NCBI RefSeq assembly: GCF_900172325.1
Contig: NZ_FWFR01000001.1
Span: 1,876,335-1,940,334 of the forward strand
Origin: Oceanibacterium hippocampi
GTDB lineage: Bacteria; Pseudomonadota; Alphaproteobacteria; Sneathiellales; Sneathiellaceae
Reading direction: 5' to 3'
Length of the DNA: 64,000 bases
The position numbers were made by a program, and so were the translations under genes. Each line of letters starts with the position of its first letter. Position 1 is the first letter of the stretch. The notes below the pieces were generated by a model, which worked only from the letters and a program-made list of their open reading frames with translations, did no database searches and was not told where the DNA came from. Of this stretch, positions 53,306 to 60,274 are shown piece after piece.

Positions 53306-53470
53306 ATGTGCAAAGAGAAGAACGACGCTCAGACCAAAATCGAACGGCTCATCGCGGCGATGGACCGCCTCGCCCAAACCATAGAGGCGAGCACCGCACA
53401 CGATCACCAAAAGCTCGAACATTGTGACTCGAGCACAACCAAAGAGTCAATGGGTGCGGGAAGTATATAA
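53306..53470 (+). CDS. 54-residue helical protein ending inside the right inverted repeat (transposon passenger)
   Basis: Starts at ATG 53306 with GGAG eight bases upstream, 21 bases from the divergent GrlR-like gene. KEKNDAQTKIERLIAAMDRL and AQTIEASTAHDHQK suggest a helix or short coiled coil. The TAA stop (53468-53470) lies within the right terminal repeat, so the transposon end itself supplies the end of the gene. Confidence 0.6.
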   Translation: MCKEKNDAQTKIERLIAAMDRLAQTIEASTAHDHQKLEHCDSSTTKESMGAGSI

Positions 53471-53475
53471 TCGCC
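53452..53475. repeat. Right terminal inverted repeat (IRR)
   Basis: Ends AAGTATATAATCGCC, the perfect reverse complement of the first 15 bases of the left end; 21 of 24 positions match overall. It also contains an outward TATAAT (53466-53471) and the last codons of the 54-residue gene. Confidence 0.9.
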
Positions 53476-53483
53476 AATAAAAA
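53476..53483. repeat. Right 8-bp target-site duplication
   Basis: AATAAAAA, identical to 50516-50523. It belongs to the T-tract (minus strand) of the rpmG terminator. Confidence 0.9.
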
Positions 53484-53506
53484 AGGCCGCGATGAACGCG
53501 GCCTTT
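53479..53506 (-). terminator. Rho-independent terminator of rpmG
   Basis: On the minus strand, AAAGGCCGCG pairs with CGCGGCCTTT around a TTCAT loop, and the run continues as TTTTTTATT. It lies 24-50 bases after the rpmG stop. The transposon cut the T-tract, and the target duplication restored it. Confidence 0.85.
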
Positions 53507-53529
53507 GTCGATGCAGGATCAAGCGGTTG

Positions 53530-53697
53530 CTACTTGATCTTGGCTTCCTTGAACATCACGTGCTTGCGCGCGACCGGGTCGTATTTCTTGACCTCGAGCT
53601 TCTCGGTCAGAGTCCGAGGATTCTTCTTGGTCACGTAGAAATAGCCGGTGCCGGCACTGCTCACGAGCCTGATCTTCAGCGTGGTTGGCTTGGCCAT
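53530..53697 (-). CDS. rpmG: 50S ribosomal protein L33
   Basis: 55 residues, the normal L33 length: begins [20 protein letters not shown], then [20 protein letters not shown] and the conserved [14 protein letters not shown] end. No zinc-binding cysteines, so it is the C-minus form. It sits in the customary pleD-rpmG neighbourhood, here interrupted by an ALDH gene and the transposon. Confidence 0.96.
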   Translation of the reverse strand: MAKPTTLKIRLVSSAGTGYFYVTKKNPRTLTEKLEVKKYDPVARKHVMFKEAKIK

Positions 53698-53775
53698 CTT
53701 AAAAACTCCGGAATCCCTGGCGGCGCCGGTACGCCCGGCGGCGAGACGCGAAAGATACGGATGCGGCCCGCTTTG

Positions 53776-54951
53776 TCAAGCACTAGAGGTGGGCTTCCGG
53801 CGGTGATGGCGCCAGAGACCGATGGCAAGAAAGACGAGCCCGCCGGCGGCCAGCGTGCCCGGCATGCCCTCCTTGCCGAAACGGTCCATCGCCTCGCCTG
53901 CGATCACCGGTCCGGTGATCCCGCCGATCCCCCACAGCGCCGCGAAGGCGGCGTTGCCGACGACCAGTTCGGGCCCGGTGAAGCGTTGCCCGAGCAGCGT
54001 CATCGCGACCGTGTAGAGGCCGAAGCAGGCGCCGCACCAGAGCAGCAGCATCGGCCAGAGCAGGATCGACTTGCCGGCAACGAACGGCAGCAGGAGCGCG
54101 CCCGCGACCAGCCCGACGCCGCAGCCGAGGAAGACCTTCTGCCGGTCGACGTGATCGGCAAGCCAGCCGATCGGATACTGCAGCAGCAGGCTGCCGAGCG
54201 CTCCGACGGTGATCATCAGCGCCGAGGCGCTTGCCGAGAGGCCCGAGCGGAGCCCGTAGACCGGCAGCAGCGAAATCAGCACGGCGTCGACATAGCCGGT
54301 CAGCAGAACCGCGAGCGACAGCGTCGGCGCGCGCGCGACGAACCCCATCAGGCCGTGCGAGGCGGTCCCGTCGAGGTCCGGCAGACCGGGCCCGGTGAGC
54401 GAGAGCGGCAGCAGGCCGGTGAGGATGATCCCGGTCGCGACCGCGAAGGGCAGCCAGCCCTCGGTCCCGACCAGCCCGAGCAGGGCCGGGCCGATCGCGA
54501 AGCCGGCCGCCATGACGCTGGTATAGATCGCCAGCACGCGGCCGCGGCGGGCGTCGCCGGCCAGCATGTTGATCCAGCTCTCGCTGACCGAGAACAGGAT
54601 GCCGTCGGCGACCCCCATGGCGATCCGGAGCAGGAACCAGCAGGGCAGGTTGTCGAGCACCGGCAGCAGGCCGACGCTGGCGGCCACGGTCAGCAGCGAG
54701 ATCCAGGCAAGCGGGCGGGCGCCGACGATGCGGACCAGCCGGGCGACGAACGGCGCGATGGCGAACAGGGCGACGGAGGGGGTCGCGGCGAGCAGGCCGA
54801 TCAGGCCGCTCGAGTAGCCGCGCGATTCCAGCACGAAGGAAACCAGCGGGATCGAGATCCCGTAGGACAGCGCCATGGTCATCATCATCGCGATCACCGG
54901 GACGATCTGGCGCGGACTGCCGCCAGGCGCCGGTGTCGCGCTGTCAGCCAT
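53776..54951 (-). CDS. MFS transporter
   Basis: 391 residues, about 12 membrane segments (start PVIAMMMTMALSYGISIPLVSFVLE). The loop after TM2 and the repeat YPIGWLADHVDRQKV in the second half are MFS signatures. Overlaps the upstream NUDIX gene by 8 bases, so it is co-transcribed with it. The substrate is unknown. Confidence 0.87.
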   Translation of the reverse strand: MADSATPAPGGSPRQIVPVIAMMMTMALSYGISIPLVSFVLESRGYSSGLIGLLAATPSVALFAIAPFVARLVRIVGARPLAWISLLTVAASVGLLPVLDNLPCWFLLRIAMGVADGILFSVSESWINMLAGDARRGRVLAIYTSVMAAGFAIGPALLGLVGTEGWLPFAVATGIILTGLLPLSLTGPGLPDLDGTASHGLMGFVARAPTLSLAVLLTGYVDAVLISLLPVYGLRSGLSASASALMITVGALGSLLLQYPIGWLADHVDRQKVFLGCGVGLVAGALLLPFVAGKSILLWPMLLLWCGACFGLYTVAMTLLGQRFTGPELVVGNAAFAALWGIGGITGPVIAGEAMDRFGKEGMPGTLAAGGLVFLAIGLWRHHRRKPTSSA

Positions 54952-55564
54952 GGCGGATGCGGGCGCGGCCGCCGCGGTAGTGGAACAGCGGCAGCGGCCC
55001 GAGCGGCGGGATCTCGCCGCGTTCGAGCGCCAGCACGTGGCCGAGCACGAATTCGGTCACGTCGATGATCGGCAGGTGCAGCGCCTTCTCGATCGGAATC
55101 CAGTCGAGGTCGAGCAGTTCGCCGTTACCCCGGAGCGTGCCGCTGGCATCCTCCGCGTCGGCGATGAAGAACCGGGCATGGAAGCGCCGCGGGCTCTGCG
55201 GCGGGGTGATCGCGCGGGCGACGACGGCCAGGCGGTCGAGGGCGGGGCGGAAACTGTCCTCGCCGTCGCGCTCGCCGAACACGAGGCCGGTCTCCTCGAA
55301 GGTCTCGCGCACCGCGGCAACCGCCAGCGCGCGGGACTGGGCCGGCTTGCCGGGCAGCCGGGCGGCCTGCTCGTGGGTCAGCTCGGTCAGCGGTTCGATG
55401 GTCCGGTCGGCAGCATCCAGCGTGCCGCCCGGAAAGACGAATACGTCGGGAAAGGAGCGATGCTGCTTGGCGCGCCGGCCGAGCAGCACGCGCGGGCCGC
55501 CGGCCTGGCGGTCGACAATGATGAGGCTCGCCGCGTCACGCGGCCTGACAGGGCGTGCCGGCAT
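54944..55564 (-). CDS. NUDIX hydrolase (first of a tandem pair)
   Basis: 206 residues from ATG 55564; a GTG at 55573 directly after the upstream stop is an alternative. The Nudix box is split by an insertion: GGTLDAADR, then AVAAVRETFEETGLVFGE with the REx2EE core. It shares RPRDAASL, ITPPxxPxRF and xARFFxADAE stretches with the next gene, so the two are duplicates. A diphosphate-containing substrate, perhaps an acyl-CoA as in NUDT19 relatives, is likely but unproven. Confidence 0.85.
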   Translation of the reverse strand: MPARPVRPRDAASLIIVDRQAGGPRVLLGRRAKQHRSFPDVFVFPGGTLDAADRTIEPLTELTHEQAARLPGKPAQSRALAVAAVRETFEETGLVFGERDGEDSFRPALDRLAVVARAITPPQSPRRFHARFFIADAEDASGTLRGNGELLDLDWIPIEKALHLPIIDVTEFVLGHVLALERGEIPPLGPLPLFHYRGGRARIRHG

Positions 55565-55573
55565 GGTCCGCAC

Positions 55574-56299
55574 CTATTCTTCGGTAAATTCGCGACGCCC
55601 GTGCCGCATGCGGAAAAGCGGGACCGGCCGCGCCGGATCGGGTGCCGGCGGGTTGGCGATCATCTCTCGCACCACGCCGAGCATGATACGCGTGACGATC
55701 AGCGTCTCCTTGGCATTCTCATGTTCCTCGATCGGCACCCAGACGAGCTCGGTGAACTCCCCTGTCGGTGCCGGTTCGCCGATCGCTTCCCGGGCCTCGG
55801 CGAGGAAGAAGCGCACGTCGAAGCGGATCGGCCGGATCGGCGGGGTGATCGCGCGTCCGACATAATCGAGCCGGTCGAGTGCCGGCAGATAGCCGCCGGC
55901 GCAGAATTCCCGCCAGTTTTCCGGCACCTTGCCCCGGGGCGGATCGCCGGGACGGGCGAGCCGCAGGCCGGTTTCCTCGTACAGCTCGCGAACCGCGGCC
56001 AGGGCGAGCGCGCGGGCCCGGCCGGGCCGGGTCGAGCGCTGCAGGCGGGCCAGCACGTCCTCGCGCGGCGCGTCGCCGGCACGGAAGCGGCTGTCGGTGG
56101 CGTCGACGCGGCCGCCGGGAAAAACCATCTGGTCGGGCATGAAGCGGTGCTTGCCGTGGCGCAGACCCATCAGCACCTCGGGGCGGCCATCGGCGCCGCG
56201 CCGATGCAGGACCAGCGTCGCGGCGTCGCGCGGACGCGGTGCGGGGTCTGTCGAGGGCGGCGAATCGGGCCGGACGACACCGGTGAATGCACGGGTCAT
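55574..56299 (-). CDS. NUDIX hydrolase (second of a tandem pair)
   Basis: 241 residues from ATG 56299. RPRDAATLVLHRRG, FMPDQMVFPGGRVDATDSRF, then LALAAVRELYEETGLRLA: the insertion between the Gly and REx2EE parts of the Nudix box is longer than in the neighbour. RAITPPIRPIRFDVRFFLAEA is almost repeated in the downstream paralogue. The two genes are adjacent without spacer. Confidence 0.87.
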   Translation of the reverse strand: MTRAFTGVVRPDSPPSTDPAPRPRDAATLVLHRRGADGRPEVLMGLRHGKHRFMPDQMVFPGGRVDATDSRFRAGDAPREDVLARLQRSTRPGRARALALAAVRELYEETGLRLARPGDPPRGKVPENWREFCAGGYLPALDRLDYVGRAITPPIRPIRFDVRFFLAEAREAIGEPAPTGEFTELVWVPIEEHENAKETLIVTRIMLGVVREMIANPPAPDPARPVPLFRMRHGRREFTEE

Positions 56300-56400
56300 G
56301 AAACAATCGTTCGTTGGCGGTGGGCTTCCCGCAGAGAATGCCCGCCCGCCGCGCGGCTGTCCAGTCGATGCGTCACCGGCCGCGCCGGGCCGACCGGAAC

Positions 56401-56808
56401 TCAGTCGTCGTGGCCGCCGAAACCGTGCATGTAGCGCGACCACTGGAGGCCGATCAGCGCCCCCTTGATTCGCGGCAGCATCCAGAGCGTGAGCAGCAGG
56501 GTGATCGGCAGCCAGACCGCCATATGCACCCATTCCGGCGGCGCGTAGAGCTTTTCCGTGACGAGGACGCCGGCGATGACCACGTGGCCGACGATGGAGA
56601 TCGTGAAATACGGCGGCGCGTCGTCGGCGCGCTGGTGATGCAGTTCGAGACCGCAGGTCGGGCAGGTCCGCCTGACCTTGATATAGCCGTCGTACATGCG
56701 GCTGTTCGCGCAGTCCGGACAGCGCTTCCGCCAGCCGTTCAGCAGGGCACGGCCCAGCGACCGGACCGGGCGCTCGTCCTGCACGACACTCGGATACTCG
56801 ATGCTCAC
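56401..56808 (-). CDS. DUF983 family membrane protein
   Basis: 135 residues. Two zinc-finger-like cysteine pairs (RCPDCANSRM, TCPTCGLELHHQRADDAPPYF) precede two membrane segments (about 70-88 and 98-115). This matches DUF983, of unknown function, commonly encoded near rnr and NUDIX genes in alphaproteobacteria. Confidence 0.88.
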   Translation of the reverse strand: MSIEYPSVVQDERPVRSLGRALLNGWRKRCPDCANSRMYDGYIKVRRTCPTCGLELHHQRADDAPPYFTISIVGHVVIAGVLVTEKLYAPPEWVHMAVWLPITLLLTLWMLPRIKGALIGLQWSRYMHGFGGHDD

Positions 56809-56926
56809 GAAAGTGTTCCTTCCTGACTTGCCACCGGCCTTATGTTGCGCACCGGCGGCTTCGCGGCACTGTGGCAGGTTGCCGCATTGGCCCGAACCGC
56901 CCTGCGGGACGCCGGCCGGCGCGCGA

Positions 56927-57919
56927 TCACGGTTCGACCGGCGTGGCCTCGGGCAGCGGCAGGCCGCGCTTCTCCATGACCTCGCGCAGGCGGTCGGGAT
57001 AGTCGGTGATGATGCCGTCGACCCCGCGTTCGATCAGCAGGGTCATGTCGAGCGGATCGTTCACCGTCCAGACGACGACCTCGAGGCCGATCTCGTGCGC
57101 CTCGGCGAGCGCCGCGTCGGTGAGATCGCGGTGATAGGGCGACCAGACGGCGCAGCCGGCCTTCTGCACGAGGCGCGGCAGAGAGCCGCCCTCCCTGTCG
57201 ATGTCGAGCCCGGCTGTCCAGGGCGAGCTGTCCGGGCGACCGCGCTGGATATTGTTCAGCCAGTCCCGCTCGGCGCTCAGGCAGACCGTGGGGATCGCCG
57301 GTGCGAGTGCGCGCGCGGTCCGCAGTGTCGCCCAGTCGAACGACTGGATCATGGCGCGGTCGCCGATGCCGAGTCTCTCGATCTCCCGGACCAGCCGCGC
57401 GGCGAAGGCATCGGTCGGCAGGGTCCCGTCGGGACGGGTCGGGTCGACCTTGGTCTCGATGTTGAAGCGGACGCGGTCGTTGCCGCTCTTCCGCACCAGC
57501 GCGACCAGCGCCTCCAGCGTCGGAATGCGTGTGCCGTCGACCGCCTGCTGGTCGGGAAAGCGCTTCGCCTGACGGCTCTCCGGGTCGATGCGGCCGACGT
57601 CGTAGCCCTCCAGTTCGGCGTAGGGCAGGGCGCGGATCAGTGGCCGGGGGCCGGTCAGCCAGGCGCCGTCCGGCCCGCGCGTGATCGCCGGGTCGAGCGC
57701 CGGGTCGTGGCTGATCGCGACCACGTCGTCGGCGGTGATGGCGATGTCCAGTTCCAGCACGTCGACACCGAGCGTGAGCGCGCGGGCAAAGGCGGGCAGG
57801 CTGTTCTCCGGCATCAGGCCGCGGGCACCGCGATGGCCCTGGATCTCGACCGCGGATGCCGGAACGGCGCAGGCCAGTGCCGCGGCGAAGGCGGCCGGAA
57901 TGCCGTATTTCCTGATCAT
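56927..57919 (-). CDS. Glycerophosphodiester phosphodiesterase, periplasmic (GlpQ-like)
   Basis: 330 residues with a signal peptide (AAFAAALACAVPASA). EIQGHRGARGLMPENSLPAFARAL, VLELDIAITADDVVAISHDP and VRFNIETKVDPTRPDG contain the catalytic His pair and the metal-binding Glu/Asp. Its ATG overlaps the rnr stop (ATGA). It complements the cytoplasmic GDPD at 36318-37064. Confidence 0.9.
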   Translation of the reverse strand: MIRKYGIPAAFAAALACAVPASAVEIQGHRGARGLMPENSLPAFARALTLGVDVLELDIAITADDVVAISHDPALDPAITRGPDGAWLTGPRPLIRALPYAELEGYDVGRIDPESRQAKRFPDQQAVDGTRIPTLEALVALVRKSGNDRVRFNIETKVDPTRPDGTLPTDAFAARLVREIERLGIGDRAMIQSFDWATLRTARALAPAIPTVCLSAERDWLNNIQRGRPDSSPWTAGLDIDREGGSLPRLVQKAGCAVWSPYHRDLTDAALAEAHEIGLEVVVWTVNDPLDMTLLIERGVDGIITDYPDRLREVMEKRGLPLPEATPVEP

Positions 57920-60219
57920 TTCGATTTCCTCGCCTTCCTTTTCCCGGGCGCAGCCGCGGTCTTCCCGGCGGCCTTGGCCTTGCGTTTCCGCACCGCTTTC
58001 GGTGTCGTCCGCTTGACCGTCTTGCGCCGCTTGGCAAGGCCGGCCTTGGCGCGGCCGCGCGTCACCTCCTCGGTGACCTTGAGCAGCTTGAAGATCAGCC
58101 CGCCGGTGACGGTGTTGGCCTCCATCAGCTCGACCTCGACGCCGTCGCCCAGGTGATATTCCTTGCCACTCGCCTCGCCGATCAGGGCGTGCCGGGTCGC
58201 ATCATGCCGAAAATACTCGTAGCCGAGGCTGGAAATCGGGATCAGGCCGTCGGCACCGGTATCGGCGATGCGGACGAACAGGCCGGCCCGCGTCGCGCCG
58301 GAGACGCGCGCGGCGAAGACGGCGCCGACCCGGTCGGCCATGAACACCGCCGTGAAGCGGTCGAGCGCGTCGCGCTCCGCCGCCGAGGCGCGCCGCTCGT
58401 GTCCGGAAATGGCCTCGCCGATCTCGGCGAACTTCTCGATGTCCTCGGGCCTGAGACCGCCCGGCCCGAAGCCGAGCGCGCCGATCAGCGAGCGGTGGAC
58501 GAGCAGGTCCGCGTAGCGCCGGATCGGCGAGGTGAAATGGGCGTAGCGCCGCAGGTTGAGGCCGAAATGGCCGTAATTCTCCGGCGAATACTCGGCCTGC
58601 GCCTGGCAGCGCAGGATCACCTCGTTGATGATATGGGCGTTCGCGCTGTCCGCCGCCTGGGCGAGGATGCCGTTGAAATGGGCCGGCTTGATCACCTGGC
58701 CCTTGGCGAGACGGATGTCGAATTCCTGCAGGTAGTCGGCCAGCGCGACCACCTTTTCCGCCGCCGGACGGTCATGCACCCGGTACATGCAGGGCGCCTT
58801 GCGCGCTTCCAGCATCTCGGCCGCCGCGACATTGGCCTGGATCATGAACTCCTCGACCAGGCGGTGGGCATCCAGCCTTTCGACCGGATGCACGGCGGCG
58901 ATATAGCCGTCCTCGCCGATCTCGACCCGTCGTTCGGGCAGGTCGAGGTCGAGCGGCGCCCGTTTCGTCCGCGCCGCGTCGAGGATGTGCCAGGCGTCGT
59001 AGAGCCGCGTCACATGCTCGCGCACGTCGCGGTCGTCGGGGCCGGCGATCTTGCCGTCGCGGATCGCCTGCGCCTGGCGGTAGGTCAGCCGGCAATGGAC
59101 CCGGATCATGGCGCGCGAGAAGCTGTGGCCGATCTTGTTGCCGTCCGCATCGAAACGCATCTTGGCGACCATGCAGGGGCGGTCGGTGCCGGCGATCAGC
59201 GAGCAGAGGTCGGCGGACAGTTCCTCGGGCAGCATCGGCACGACGCGGTCGGGGAAATAGGCCGAGTTGCCGCGTTCCAGCGCCGCCTTGTCGAGCGCCG
59301 AGCCGGGCCGGACATAATGGGCGACGTCGGCGATCGCGACGACGGCGTGGAAGCCGCCCGGATTGGCCGGGTCGTCGTCCGGCGCGGCCCAGACCGCGTC
59401 GTCGAAGTCGCGCGCGTCGGCCGGGTCGATGGTCAGCAGCGGCAGGGCCCTGAGATCCTCGCGGCCCTTCATCTCGGCCGGAGTCGCGGCGCGCGCTTCG
59501 GCAAGCGCCGCCTCGCTGAACTCGGTCGGCAGGCCCTGTCGGTGTATCGCGATCAGGCTGAGCGCGCGCGGATCGTCGATGCGGCCGAAGCGCTCGACGA
59601 CGCGGCCCTCGATGACGGCGCGGCGATGGCCGGGTTCGAGCGTGCAGAGCACCAGGTCGCCGGTCTCCGCGCCCAGCGAATGCTCGCCCCGGATGACCAG
59701 CTCGTGCTTGATGCGGCGGTCGGTCGGCTGCACCCGTCCGTCGGCGCCGACGGCGGTGAAGACGCCCAGCACCGCGCCCGGCGGGGCTTCGAGCCGGCGG
59801 ATGACGCGGGCGAGATAGCTGCCGTCGGCCTGACGGTCGAGGCGGGCGAGGATGCGATGGCCGATCGCCGGCGGGGTCGGCGTGCGCTGTCCCGGCACCA
59901 CGTAGATGCGCGGCGGGGCGACGTCATTCGACCAGCTTGCCGGGCGGGCCAGCAGTTCGCCGTCGACGTCCTGTTCGTGAATGTCGAGCACCGCGACCGC
60001 GGGCAGGGCGTCGGGTGGTGCCACCTTGCGCTTCGCCCCGCGTCCGATCAGACCCTCGTCGGCGAGCTCGCGGAGCATCGCCTTGAGCGGGATCCGGTCG
60101 CTGCCTGTGATGTTGAAGGCCCGCGCGATTTCCCGCTTGCCGACGGGGGTCGTGCTCTTCCGGATGAAGTCGAGGACTTCCTCGCGGCTCGGCAACCGGC
60201 CCCTGTCGCGCCCGGTCAT
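57916..60219 (-). CDS. rnr: Ribonuclease R
   Basis: 767 residues from ATG 60219; a Arg-rich upstream extension is not credible. N-terminal helix-turn-helix (SREEVLDFIRKSTTPVGKREIARAFN), cold-shock domains, RNB catalytic domain with LPLLTIDPADARDFDDAVWA (metal-binding Asp residues), PDRVVPMLPEELSADLCSL and HFTSPIRRYADLLVHRSL, an S1 domain and a Lys/Arg-rich tail. It degrades structured RNA 3' to 5'. The lysine-rich tail is encoded where the gene overlaps the GDPD start. Confidence 0.96.
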   Translation of the reverse strand: MTGRDRGRLPSREEVLDFIRKSTTPVGKREIARAFNITGSDRIPLKAMLRELADEGLIGRGAKRKVAPPDALPAVAVLDIHEQDVDGELLARPASWSNDVAPPRIYVVPGQRTPTPPAIGHRILARLDRQADGSYLARVIRRLEAPPGAVLGVFTAVGADGRVQPTDRRIKHELVIRGEHSLGAETGDLVLCTLEPGHRRAVIEGRVVERFGRIDDPRALSLIAIHRQGLPTEFSEAALAEARAATPAEMKGREDLRALPLLTIDPADARDFDDAVWAAPDDDPANPGGFHAVVAIADVAHYVRPGSALDKAALERGNSAYFPDRVVPMLPEELSADLCSLIAGTDRPCMVAKMRFDADGNKIGHSFSRAMIRVHCRLTYRQAQAIRDGKIAGPDDRDVREHVTRLYDAWHILDAARTKRAPLDLDLPERRVEIGEDGYIAAVHPVERLDAHRLVEEFMIQANVAAAEMLEARKAPCMYRVHDRPAAEKVVALADYLQEFDIRLAKGQVIKPAHFNGILAQAADSANAHIINEVILRCQAQAEYSPENYGHFGLNLRRYAHFTSPIRRYADLLVHRSLIGALGFGPGGLRPEDIEKFAEIGEAISGHERRASAAERDALDRFTAVFMADRVGAVFAARVSGATRAGLFVRIADTGADGLIPISSLGYEYFRHDATRHALIGEASGKEYHLGDGVEVELMEANTVTGGLIFKLLKVTEEVTRGRAKAGLAKRRKTVKRTTPKAVRKRKAKAAGKTAAAPGKRKARKSK

Positions 60220-60274
60220 CGGATCGCTGCGGCCGGCGCCCCGGCGAGGCGTCGCCGCGACCGGCCGTTCCCCG

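Larger units (their letters stand above)
50524..53475. mobile_element. IS1595/ISXO2-type transposon with passenger genes, 2,952 bp
   Basis: The ends are 24-base inverted repeats with 21 matches (first 15, GGCGATTATATACTT, perfect), flanked by a perfect 8-base direct repeat. Both halves of the empty site therefore can be rebuilt. The left third encodes an intact transposase; the remaining roughly 1.96 kb encodes six passenger genes, clearly AT-richer than the host DNA and unrelated to transposition. Perfect target repeats and an intact transposase point to a recent insertion. It landed in the T-tract of the rpmG terminator. Passenger-bearing members are known in the IS1595 family; this cargo set is not one I recognise. 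Confidence 0.92.

Noticed and set aside
50524-53475. CRISPR-Cas adaptation interpretation of the Cas2-like pattern in the 114-residue protein
   Set aside because: No repeat-spacer array, no Cas1 and no diagnostic Cas2 residues; only the strand-helix pattern is similar.
36318-57919. Two glycerophosphodiester phosphodiesterases and two aldehyde dehydrogenases as signs of segmental duplication
   Set aside because: The GDPDs differ in export and length and the ALDHs in subgroup motifs; they are distant paralogues without flanking similarity.
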